Notes: generated by a model from the letters alone, not told the origin. A stretch of 5,927 bases of DNA from Deltaproteobacteria bacterium (GCA_016205125.1 JACQJE010000105.1:1-5927); one strand, 5' to 3'. Shown: positions 1 through 5,550, counted from the first letter of the stretch. A program made the numbers and translations.

Positions 1-117
1 CATCGGCTTCCTTCAGATCCCGCTTCGCAGCGGGCACCCTTGCCTAGACTCGCGGTTCCGATCTCCACGGCCCGCAGAGGATTTTCACCTCCTAGATTGG
101 CGCCATGCCTGGCGCAC
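1..117 (-). mobile_element. Group II intron, 5' end (domain I start), partial
   Basis: Read on the minus strand from 117 downward, the sequence opens with GTGCG, the consensus 5' end of group II introns. A 6-bp hairpin follows (GCGCCA/TGGCGC, plus-strand 100-115). Then come blocks I recognise from bacterial group II intron domain I: AGGAGGTGAAAATCCT (plus 82-97), GGCAAGGGTG and TCTGAAGGAAGC, with a 6-bp hairpin CCCGCT/AGCGGG at 19-34. The intron runs off the left edge, so its reverse transcriptase and 3' end are not seen. The junction at 117/118 lies four bases past a perfect stem-loop, the placement expected for a group IIC intron. Class IIC is inferred from this target; the group II assignment rests on the 5' motif and the domain I blocks. 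Confidence 0.82.
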
Positions 118-121
118 CCCT

Positions 122-144
122 ACCTCCCCCTTGATGGGGGAGGT
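122..144. repeat. REP-like palindrome A, 5' exon of the left intron
   Basis: Perfect 9-bp stem ACCTCCCCC/GGGGGAGGT with a TTGAT loop. On the minus strand it is followed by AGGG and then the intron 5' end, so the hairpin forms the 5' exon of the group II intron. Its loop is complementary to the loop of palindrome B at 167-189, and the two stems are related, making an inverted pair about 22 bp apart. It also lies downstream of the ArsA/EI24 operon and could stabilise or end that transcript. No U-run follows it on the minus strand, so classical intrinsic termination is not supported. Confidence 0.8.
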
Positions 145-166
145 TAGGAGGGGGTGAATTTTACAG

Positions 167-189
167 TCCCCTCCCATCAAGGGAGGGGA
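167..189. repeat. REP-like palindrome B, inverted partner of A
   Basis: Perfect 9-bp stem TCCCCTCCC/GGGAGGGGA with an ATCAA loop. Read on the minus strand it is CCCCTCCCTTGATGGGAGGG, nearly the same as palindrome A read on the plus strand, so A and B face each other like a bacterial interspersed mosaic element. It starts 24 bases beyond the stop codon of the EI24-family gene and is the first structure an operon transcript would meet. On the plus strand a T6 run starts 7 bases after the stem, too far for a convincing terminator. Confidence 0.78.
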
Positions 190-213
190 GTGAAGCTTTT
201 TTGATGGATTTTG

Positions 214-951
214 CTATTTCTCCGACAGACTCCTATGAGGAACTTCTTCACAAAAGAGGAGTGTCCCACCCATCACAGCAAGAGGGAGAACAAAGAAATT
301 GAGAATTGGCACCACCATCCCCAACCCCACGGAAAGCCCAAATCCAAAAGCTTCCGGGAAATGGCGCAGTATAAACGTTATCCTGTCGCGGATCAACCAC
401 CCCTCTCTGGAAAAGTTGTAATCGAGGTATTCAAAAGCAATGAGAAGGGTCATCAGGAGACTGCTCACAAGGCCAAGGAAAGGAATCATATTCAGAAAAA
501 GAGACCCCATCCCCAATCCGATCAGGAGGAACATCTTCTTAAACTCAGTCAGGAGCATTCGCTTCACAAAAGTGCAGAACGATTCAGCCCTCTTTTCTGT
601 GGCGCGTCCGCACTCCACTGTTGCCACGCTTTCAGAGAGCATGTCACAAAAGGGAGAAGCGATCAGATTCCCGACAACCGTAAACGTGAGGACCATCGCC
701 ATCACAATCGACAAGACCAGGATGGCGGCAAGCGCGTAATAGAGAACGTAGCCGTACCACGTCTCGGGCTGTGAGAGAAACCATCCCATGATTTCGCTAA
801 AGCGGGAGATGGAGAGATAGACAAGTCCCGTGTATATCAGCACGTTTATGAGGACAGGGATCAAGACATGTCTGAAAAGAGAAGGTCTTTTGGCTAAAAC
901 GCGAAAGGCTCGAAAATAGGCCAGAAACCCTTTTGAAAATCGACGAATCAT
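214..951 (-). CDS. CysZ/EI24-family polytopic inner-membrane protein
   Basis: This 245-residue protein has four strongly hydrophobic stretches at about 28-48, 66-96, 138-173 and 200-233; the longer ones could be re-entrant or paired helices, as in CysZ. Family-like motifs are ASPFCDMLSE (98-107), directly after the second hydrophobic block, and FEYLDYNFSREG (173-184), after the third. The length is close to that of CysZ. The EI24/CysZ family includes the sulfate permease CysZ, but no cysteine-biosynthesis genes lie nearby, so sulfate transport is not claimed. It is the last gene of the operon, 29 bp after the second ArsA-like ATPase, with an excellent ribosome binding site. The context suggests it works at the membrane with the two ATPases, possibly as their channel or receptor; that is inference. 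The family call is firm, the substrate unknown. Confidence 0.85.
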   Translation of the reverse strand: MIRRFSKGFLAYFRAFRVLAKRPSLFRHVLIPVLINVLIYTGLVYLSISRFSEIMGWFLSQPETWYGYVLYYALAAILVLSIVMAMVLTFTVVGNLIASPFCDMLSESVATVECGRATEKRAESFCTFVKRMLLTEFKKMFLLIGLGMGSLFLNMIPFLGLVSSLLMTLLIAFEYLDYNFSREGWLIRDRITFILRHFPEAFGFGLSVGLGMVVPILNFFVLPLAVMGGTLLFCEEVPHRSLSEK

Positions 952-954
952 CTT

Positions 955-964
955 TCACCTCCTT
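955..964 (-). promoter_or_regulatory. Strong Shine-Dalgarno of the EI24-family gene
   Basis: AAGGAGGTGA on the minus strand, with the GGAGG core 6 nt before ATG 951. It is the strongest ribosome binding site in the window and fixes this start. It suggests the membrane protein is translated independently rather than only by coupling to the upstream ATPase gene. Confidence 0.85.
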
Positions 965-980
965 CTTGAGCCTCTGCTTA

Positions 981-2087
981 TCACGTTGATTCAGTAAACA
1001 AAATCCCGCCCATTTTATCCAATCCGTGCAGATCTGAAATCTCCTCTTCAAAATGAGGAACCGATCGGATCGGAAGAGATCTCCCTGTCAAATCCTCCAA
1101 CTCTTCGAGACAGCGCGCGTCATAACGCACCATCCCCTGGTATTCCCGCCAAAACTCCAGGACCCCCTCAAACGCCGATTCCAATTCTGCGGGGACCCCC
1201 TCGTTCAGCGCCTCCACAAGCTCTTCGCCGCCTCCCAAAAGATGGACTCTGTTGACAATGATTCCGCCAAATGGCATTCCCCCCTCTTTCAGCGCGCGGT
1301 GGAACAATTTGAGCTCTCGCATGCTCTGCCTCTCTGGCGCGGTAACCACCACAAAAACAGAGTCTCTGCTCCTGAGTCGGTCGTAGACCCATTGAGCTCT
1401 CTCCTTAAATCCATCGTACATCTCCCTGAAGTGGAAGAAAAACTCCGACAGATCCTGAAGGAATTCAAATCCAGTCAGGCGTTCCAAAACGCGCAGTACC
1501 TTTCCGCTGGCCCCCGCAAGAAGCGAAAAGCCGACGCGTCCCAAAGCAAAATAAGGTTTAAAAAACCACTTGATCACCCCCTCATCCAGGAAACGAATCA
1601 TTCGCTGTGGAGCTCCGAGAAAATCGAGCGCATGATGGGTTGGAGGGGTATCCAGTACAATCACATCAAACTTCTCACCCCTCGCCAGTTCACAAACTTC
1701 CTCAATCGCCATGTATTCTTGTGACCCGGCAAGAGAACTCGAGACGTGCTGATAAATTCTATTTTTTAGAATTTTTTCCCGAATTTCAGAAGATGGGGCA
1801 TATCTCACAATCAGTTCGTCAAAAGTCGTCTTGGCATCGAGCATCATCGCCCAAAGCTCTCCCCGCATTCCCTCTAAAACAGAGGCTGTCACTTTTTGAG
1901 GGCGCGCAGATAAATGGGCCAGTCCCATGGCCTGGGCTAGTCTTTTTGCGGGATCGATGGTCACCACAATGCTCTTTTTTCCCTGGCGGGCCAGCGCAAG
2001 CGCAATCGCAGCAGAAATGGTCGTCTTGCCTACCCCGCCACTGCCGCAGACAATGATTAAGCTCTGCTGTTCGATGATCTCACTCAA
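981..2087 (-). CDS. ArsA/Get3-family ATPase 2 (Rv3680-like subfamily)
   Basis: This 368-residue SIMIBI P-loop ATPase has its P-loop GSGGVGKTT at 15-23, switch I TIDPAKRL at 43-50 with the catalytic-type Asp45, and switch II DTPPTHHALDFL from 146. The stretch LDAKTTFDELIVRYAP (83-98) and NRIYQHVSSSLAGSQEYMA (109-127) are typical of the bacterial non-arsenic ArsA subfamily that comes in pairs, such as mycobacterial Rv3679/Rv3680. The signature lysine of the deviant Walker A (GKGGVGK) is Ser16 here. No CxxC motif of the Get3 type is seen. The start is TTG at 2087; no ATG or GTG precedes the P-loop. The gene lies in the same frame as the upstream ATPase, only TAG ACC apart. No ars efflux genes are present, so arsenite transport is unlikely. 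It probably acts as a dimer or heterodimer with its neighbour. Confidence 0.88.
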   Translation of the reverse strand: MSEIIEQQSLIIVCGSGGVGKTTISAAIALALARQGKKSIVVTIDPAKRLAQAMGLAHLSARPQKVTASVLEGMRGELWAMMLDAKTTFDELIVRYAPSSEIREKILKNRIYQHVSSSLAGSQEYMAIEEVCELARGEKFDVIVLDTPPTHHALDFLGAPQRMIRFLDEGVIKWFFKPYFALGRVGFSLLAGASGKVLRVLERLTGFEFLQDLSEFFFHFREMYDGFKERAQWVYDRLRSRDSVFVVVTAPERQSMRELKLFHRALKEGGMPFGGIIVNRVHLLGGGEELVEALNEGVPAELESAFEGVLEFWREYQGMVRYDARCLEELEDLTGRSLPIRSVPHFEEEISDLHGLDKMGGILFTEST

Positions 2088-2090
2088 GGT

Positions 2091-3068
2091 CTACTCTTCT
2101 CCTCCAGTGCTTAAACCTTCTATATACTCTGCAACCCGACGCGGAGAAGAGACCGGATCCTGATCGCGCATGAAGAAGGGGAGGGTCGAAAGAGTCATCC
2201 CCCCTTTTCGCCTCAACTGCTCCAGGTATTCAAGCTGACGCCCGCGCCAACTGCGCGCAAAGTCACAAACGGAAAAAAGAGCTTCGCTGACCTCTTTTCC
2301 CCGCTTTTTTTCCATAAAGCGGCGAAGGTCTGCGTATTCTTCTTCCGCTCTTATGCCCCGAATAAGAGGGAAGAGCTTATTGGCAATCAAAGCCGCCACC
2401 TTCATCTGCAAATCGTCGGTGGACACCTTCAACAGCTCAATCGTTTCCGTGACGGGAAGCTCTTCCAATAAAGTCACCAGCACCAGCGCTGTCTGATTGG
2501 AATCGGTGAGGAAAGCATCAATCTCCCGCGCCTTAGCTGCAATCGGCCCGACACGGGCAACCTGAGCCGCTGTCCTCGCGACTTTGAGCAGGCTCACTCC
2601 ATGTCCCGTTGCTGGAGCATCAACAATGACCAGATCATATTTTGGCCCCCCCTTCCTGGAAACCAGGTTTGCCATGTAATGAATTTTCCCAACACACAAG
2701 AGCTCATCGAGACCCGGTGCGGCCTCTAAAAAGAACTGCATGACCCTGTTTTCAAAAAAGAGTTTATAGACCTGTTCAAATTTCACCTTTTCAACGACAT
2801 ACTCCCGAAGGGCTTCTTCTACAATCACATTGAGAATCCAGAGATTCGGCTCAATCGAACGAGGCTGATAGGAGAGATCCCGAAATCCAAAAATTTCCGC
2901 AAGAGAATCGTCTTCACGAAGAGAAACAAGCAATACTTTTTTGCCCAATCGTGCATTCAATAACCCGAATGCCGCGGCAACTGTGCTTTTTCCCACCCCC
3001 CCTTTCCCAGTGACAATCAGGAGGCGGTGATCAAATAGTGTCGCCGGCAGTCCGACTTTTAAATTCAT
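2091..3068 (-). CDS. ArsA/Get3-family ATPase 1 (operon-leading)
   Basis: This 325-residue ArsA-like ATPase has the full deviant Walker A GKGGVGKST at 21-29 with signature Lys22, and switch II VDAPATGHGVSLL from 149 (Asp150). Switch I departs from the family: where ArsA and Get3 have DPAxS, this protein has SLREDDSLAE (49-58) with no DPA. The middle stretch with FLEAAPGLDELLCVGK (113-128) is typical of the partner subunit in bacterial ArsA pairs. There are no transmembrane segments and no CxxC motif, so it should be a soluble, membrane-associated ATPase. It starts with ATG at 3068, has GGAGA 8 nt upstream and leads the operon. Its motif set is complementary to that of its neighbour (intact lysine here, intact DPA there), which suggests a heteromer with unequal sites. 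Family assignment is secure; the physiological cargo is unknown. Confidence 0.88.
   Translation of the reverse strand: MNLKVGLPATLFDHRLLIVTGKGGVGKSTVAAAFGLLNARLGKKVLLVSLREDDSLAEIFGFRDLSYQPRSIEPNLWILNVIVEEALREYVVEKVKFEQVYKLFFENRVMQFFLEAAPGLDELLCVGKIHYMANLVSRKGGPKYDLVIVDAPATGHGVSLLKVARTAAQVARVGPIAAKAREIDAFLTDSNQTALVLVTLLEELPVTETIELLKVSTDDLQMKVAALIANKLFPLIRGIRAEEEYADLRRFMEKKRGKEVSEALFSVCDFARSWRGRQLEYLEQLRRKGGMTLSTLPFFMRDQDPVSSPRRVAEYIEGLSTGGEE
2094..2105 (-). promoter_or_regulatory. Shine-Dalgarno for ATPase 2, inside the end of ATPase 1
   Basis: The minus strand reads GGAGGAGAAGAG directly before the TAG of ATPase 1. The AGGAG core is 11 nt and GGAGG 13 nt from the TTG start at 2087. The spacing is long but usable, and it supports a separate start, probably coupled to termination of the first gene. 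Confidence 0.55.
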
Positions 3069-3076
3069 TCGGTTCG

Positions 3077-3081
3077 TCTCC
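3077..3081 (-). promoter_or_regulatory. Shine-Dalgarno of ATPase 1
   Basis: GGAGA on the minus strand, 8 nt before ATG 3068. It supports that start and shows that the operon mRNA has a normal leader, unlike the divergent prs gene. Confidence 0.6.
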
Positions 3082-3097
3082 GTTTACCAAAGATGAG

Positions 3098-3124
3098 CTT
3101 ATCTGCTCACCCACCCCGCGTCAA
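3098..3124 (-). promoter_or_regulatory. Candidate promoter of the ArsA/EI24 operon
   Basis: On the minus strand TTGACG (plus 3119-3124) resembles a -35 box, and GATAAG (plus 3098-3103) lies 15 bp further as a possible -10 (4 of 6 matches). The short spacer is a weakness. Position fits: about 30 bp before ATG 3068 with the GGAGA site between. It would be the only promoter for all three operon genes, since the internal gaps are 3 and 29 bp. Confidence 0.35.
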
Positions 3125-3138
3125 AAAGATTTCACATT

Positions 3139-3166
3139 TTGTAACCGCTGGCGATTGTGATACATT
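3139..3166 (+). promoter_or_regulatory. Candidate extended -10 promoter of prs
   Basis: TTGTAA (3139-3144) stands 16 bp before TACATT (3161-3166), which is preceded by TGA at 3158-3160 as an extended -10. Transcription would start near 3172-3174, at or just before ATG 3175, giving a leaderless or almost leaderless mRNA. This agrees with the absence of any Shine-Dalgarno sequence upstream of 3175. The match is moderate and not proven. Confidence 0.35.
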
Positions 3167-3174
3167 ATTTTCAA

Positions 3175-4116
3175 ATGAACAACATCAAACTTCTGACAGG
3201 AACATCGCATCCTCAGCTTGCCCGAAATATCGCCGAACTGCTCCGCATGGATCTCACCCCCGTGGAGTGGATTCGCTTCTCCAACGACAATCTCTTCTGC
3301 CGCATTGGTGAAAGCATTCGCGAAACAGACGTCTTCATTATCCAGACTTCCAGACCGCCCGTAAATGACATACTGATGGAGCTCTATCTCCTGATTGACG
3401 CAGCCAAATATGCGTCTGCAGGCCGTATCACAGCGGTACTCCCGTATTACCCTTACGTCCGCTCCGACAAGAAAGATCAGCCGCGCATTCCTGTCACTGC
3501 GAGGCTTATTGCTGATCAACTTGTCGCGGCTGGGGCTCATCATGTCGTGACAATGGATCTCCACAGCCCCCAGACACTCGGTTTCTTCCGGATTCCTGCG
3601 GATCATCTCTATGCGGCACCCGTGATCGTCGACTATTTCCGAAAACGCGCGTTAAAAAACTATGTGATTATTGCCCCCGACGCCGGGGGGGTAGCCCGCG
3701 CGCGATTCTACGCCCAAAGACTCAGTCTCCCCATGGCGATCATTGACAAAAGAAGAGATCCGAAATTGGGGCGGGAGGTGGAAATCACGTACATCATTGG
3801 CGACATCAAAGGAAAAGATGCGCTAATCATCGACGATGAAATTACGACAGGAAATACCGTCTTTCAGTCGGCGGAAGCCCTCCTCAAAGATGGAGCGGCA
3901 TCAGTAAGCGCCTGCTGTATCCATGGTGTCCTTCAGGGAGACGCAATCAGCCGCTTCAAGAAATCAAAACTCAAGGAGCTCACCATCACAGACACCGTCC
4001 CGCACGACAAGAAAAACCTCCCCAAAAACCTCACAACTCTATCCATCGCTCCTCTCCTCGCAGAAGCGATCCGCCGGATTCACGAAGGGGAGTCATTAAG
4101 CGCGATGTTTATTTAA
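3175..4116 (+). CDS. prs: Ribose-phosphate pyrophosphokinase (PRPP synthase)
   Basis: This 313-residue enzyme transfers pyrophosphate from ATP to ribose-5-phosphate to make PRPP for purine, pyrimidine, NAD, histidine and tryptophan synthesis. Visible motifs are the divalent-cation site MDLHSPQTLGFFRIPADHLY (127-146), the catalytic loop DKRR (191-194) with its conserved lysine, and the PRPP loop IIDDEITTGNT (218-228). SAGRITAVLPYYPYVRSDKK (81-100) matches the ATP loop region. Length is normal for class I enzymes. Differences from the Escherichia coli and Bacillus type are FSNDN (35-39) instead of FSDGE at the adenine-binding strand, and DEITTGNT instead of DMIDTAGT; I take these as marks of a divergent subfamily. 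I chose ATG 3175 over the in-frame GTG 3157 because the family starts at this point and the six extra codons overlap the predicted promoter. The gene diverges from the ATPase operon. Confidence 0.93.
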   Translation: MNNIKLLTGTSHPQLARNIAELLRMDLTPVEWIRFSNDNLFCRIGESIRETDVFIIQTSRPPVNDILMELYLLIDAAKYASAGRITAVLPYYPYVRSDKKDQPRIPVTARLIADQLVAAGAHHVVTMDLHSPQTLGFFRIPADHLYAAPVIVDYFRKRALKNYVIIAPDAGGVARARFYAQRLSLPMAIIDKRRDPKLGREVEITYIIGDIKGKDALIIDDEITTGNTVFQSAEALLKDGAASVSACCIHGVLQGDAISRFKKSKLKELTITDTVPHDKKNLPKNLTTLSIAPLLAEAIRRIHEGESLSAMFI

Positions 4117-4129
4117 AAAAGGAAGAGTT

Positions 4130-4330
4130 TTAACCCTCTCGAAGCTCTTTTAAACTTATTGAAAATCTGAGCTGGCCCTTGAAACTTCTCAGATCTTCGT
4201 AAGCGCGACTCGAGGCAAGGATCTCTAATCCTTTTCTAATCGTTTCAGTAATCCCTGCTCGTGTAGACTTCTGCGCCTCTCTGAGCAGAGTTTTCGAAAT
4301 TTGAATCGTAATTTTCTTGATTGCGCTCAT
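4130..4330 (-). CDS. Orphan VapB-like ribbon-helix-helix antitoxin
   Basis: This 66-residue protein opens with a beta-strand, KKITIQISKTLL (5-16), then has two predicted helices, REAQKST and ITETIRKGLEILA (27-39), as in ribbon-helix-helix DNA-binding antitoxins. The tail AYEDLRSFKGQLRFSISLKEL (split at 43-52 and 53-63) resembles the toxin-wrapping C-terminus of VapB proteins, which end in a KELRED-like motif; here it ends LREG. VapB normally precedes and overlaps vapC, but the stop codon is only 13 bp from the end of the convergent prs gene, so no toxin follows. No Shine-Dalgarno is visible; a good -10 box lies 10 bp before the ATG. The protein may be a remnant of a lost toxin-antitoxin pair, a protective stand-alone antitoxin, or a regulator. 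Family assignment is by motif pattern. Confidence 0.72.
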   Translation of the reverse strand: MSAIKKITIQISKTLLREAQKSTRAGITETIRKGLEILASSRAYEDLRSFKGQLRFSISLKELREG

Positions 4331-4340
4331 AGCAATTCAA

Positions 4341-4369
4341 ATTATACCAGTATGCATGCCATCATACAA
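4341..4369 (-). promoter_or_regulatory. vapB promoter with overlapping inverted-repeat operator
   Basis: On the minus strand a perfect TATAAT (plus 4341-4346) is preceded by TGG as an extended -10 and, 17 bp upstream, by TTGTAT (plus 4364-4369). The spacer holds the inverted repeat GTATG-8nt-CATAC (4350-4367), well placed as an operator for autorepression by a ribbon-helix-helix protein. The -10 box ends 10 bp before the ATG, so the transcript should have a leader of only about 3-4 nt. Confidence 0.55.
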
Positions 4370-4371
4370 TA

Positions 4372-4398
4372 AGGTAGGCGGACCAAAATCCGCCACCT
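4372..4398. repeat. Imperfect hairpin upstream of vapB
   Basis: AGGT-A-GGCGGA / TCCGCC-ACCT forms ten base pairs with one bulged A and a CCAAAA loop. No U-run follows directly on either strand, so a terminator call is weak. It lies between the vapB promoter and the 3' end of the FG-GAP-like gene. The rest of the gap, 4399-4493, shows no gene; I see only a short GAAACG direct repeat near 4466-4480. Confidence 0.5.
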
Positions 4399-4493
4399 AA
4401 TTATGACAACGTAGTTTTTTGGTGTTTTCTCCGTTGAGAGCTGCCTATTTATTAATCACACCACCGAAACGGGGAAACGATTTTTCATTTCAG

Positions 4494-5309
4494 TCAAAAA
4501 TTCTTCCAATAAGGAGTCTCTTGCAAAGCTTTGGTGAAATCTTCCTTAAATTTTGACAAGTCTGGTTTTGTCTTAGGCCAAATCTCATCAGCCATTTTCA
4601 AGGCAAGTTCAAAATGACCTGTATAGCTCAAATCCATCATCAAATTTAAGAAATCATAAGGAAGGTCTGGACTATCTTCTTTCTCAAAAGCGGCGCGGAT
4701 TCTTTCTTTAATTTTCTGCATTTGTTTTGCTGTCGGCGCAGGTTTTTTCATCAAATGGGTGGCAATCTCGTAATGATCTTTCTGAAATTTTAGAACGACT
4801 CGCGCTGGGGGCGAACCGGCAAAACTCGCAAATAAATAATCGATAGAGCCATCCCAAAATTCTATTTCTGGGAAACTATCATGATCCAAATCAACAAGGC
4901 GAACCGAGGAACTATGCGCTTCAACGGTTACAAGTTTTTTAAATTTTTTTCCTAATTCAAATACTTGCAGGAAGTGACAGCAGTGTGCACCGCCAGTCCA
5001 ATTGGATACGATGAGGTTCGGAAGACCATTTCCTGTGATATCACGCCCTGAATGGGGATCTGTACCATTTAAAGTCTCATCAAAATTATTTCCAAAATAA
5101 TAGTGATGATCGACCTCTGATTCTTCATAAATTTTATTCTTGCCCCGTTCGATAGTGATTTTTCCAATACCACTATCAAATCTCTGCGAAAGCAACACCG
5201 TATATGCGCCAAATTTCTTTGTTATAAACGTTCCATTAAGACTGGCGAAAACTGGAGTAATCCAAGCAAAAATTAAAAGAAATAGAACACTTCGATTCTT
5301 ATTTTTCAC
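4494..5309 (-). CDS. Secreted FG-GAP/VCBS-like protein of unknown function
   Basis: From GTG 5309 the protein has 271 residues and begins with a clean signal peptide: basic KNKNR, hydrophobic SVLFLLIFAWITP, and a VFA cleavage site after residue 22. No lipobox is present, so it should be periplasmic or exported. DITGNGLPNLIV (90-101) and DLDHDSFPEIEFWD (140-153) are Asp-rich, calcium-loop-like units typical of FG-GAP/VCBS repeat proteins, and GGAHCC (106-111) carries a vicinal cysteine pair. The C-terminal third (after about 185) is charged and helical, with no motif I recognise. In-frame ATGs at 5336 and 5372 would add 9 or 21 residues before the signal peptide; none has a good Shine-Dalgarno. 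The start overlaps the end of the transglycosylase remnant by 11 bp, so the two were once an operon. The region is AT-rich compared with the ATPases. Confidence 0.65.
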   Translation of the reverse strand: MKNKNRSVLFLLIFAWITPVFASLNGTFITKKFGAYTVLLSQRFDSGIGKITIERGKNKIYEESEVDHHYYFGNNFDETLNGTDPHSGRDITGNGLPNLIVSNWTGGAHCCHFLQVFELGKKFKKLVTVEAHSSSVRLVDLDHDSFPEIEFWDGSIDYLFASFAGSPPARVVLKFQKDHYEIATHLMKKPAPTAKQMQKIKERIRAAFEKEDSPDLPYDFLNLMMDLSYTGHFELALKMADEIWPKTKPDLSKFKEDFTKALQETPYWKNF

Positions 5310-5550
5310 ATTTTTCCAACCTATCCAGATATCCATTGAATATTTTCTTCTGTTTTTTTGCTTCTGGATCATCTGGTTTACTTTTCAACTTCCCTTTATA
5401 ATTCATAACAGCCTCTTCCCATGTGGCTTCTCTACCCAAAAACGAAGAAGCAAGTTTCTGTTTTTGGAACAGCCAACGAATTCCAGCACAAATATTTGTA
5501 CTGGGATCATTTAACTCTGCTAATGTTGGCCAACGGGACACAGTCGCCAT
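5299..5550 (-). pseudogene. Lytic transglycosylase, C-terminal remnant
   Basis: An 83-residue reading frame shows WPTLAELNDPSTNICAGIRW (7-26) followed by a basic segment, TWEEAVMNYKG (43-53) and a charged helix to the end. This matches the second half of SLT-type lytic transglycosylase domains, where a DPxxNIxAG helix precedes a WxxAxxxYxG helix. The first half, with the catalytic Glu and the GAxGxMQ region, is missing: an in-frame TAA lies four codons before ATG 5550, and I find no continuation in other frames up to the intron. The ATG is therefore likely fortuitous, and without the catalytic acid the product cannot cleave peptidoglycan. The break falls near 5545. The remnant is followed with 11 bp overlap by a signal-peptide protein, a pairing that suggests a former cell-wall gene pair. 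Confidence 0.6.

Noticed and set aside
211..774. Plus-strand 187-codon reading frame opposite the EI24-family gene
   Set aside because: It is rich in His, Lys, Gln and Arg, shows no domain, and lies antisense to a protein with clear family motifs and a strong ribosome binding site.
1053..1724. Plus-strand 223-codon reading frame opposite ATPase 2
   Set aside because: It is antisense to a gene with unmistakable ATPase motifs, lacks a Shine-Dalgarno and has no recognisable domain.
2085..2093. Annotating the two ATPases as one readthrough gene
   Set aside because: A plausible Shine-Dalgarno precedes TTG 2087, and paired separate ArsA-like genes are well known; readthrough is kept only as a finding.
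214..3068. Arsenic resistance operon
   Set aside because: No arsB, arsC, arsR or arsD is present and the ATPases belong to the paired non-arsenic type.
3121..3606. Minus-strand 161-codon reading frame opposite prs
   Set aside because: It overlaps the conserved N-terminal half of prs and has no family-like features.
4121..4151. Possible terminator between prs and vapB (GGAAGAG pairing with CTCTTTT)
   Set aside because: The stem needs two G-T pairs and has a 17-nt loop; too weak to call.
5140..5514. Plus-strand 124-codon reading frame with hydrophobic segments
   Set aside because: The hydrophobic appearance comes from AT-rich antisense sequence of the FG-GAP-like gene; there is no start signal.
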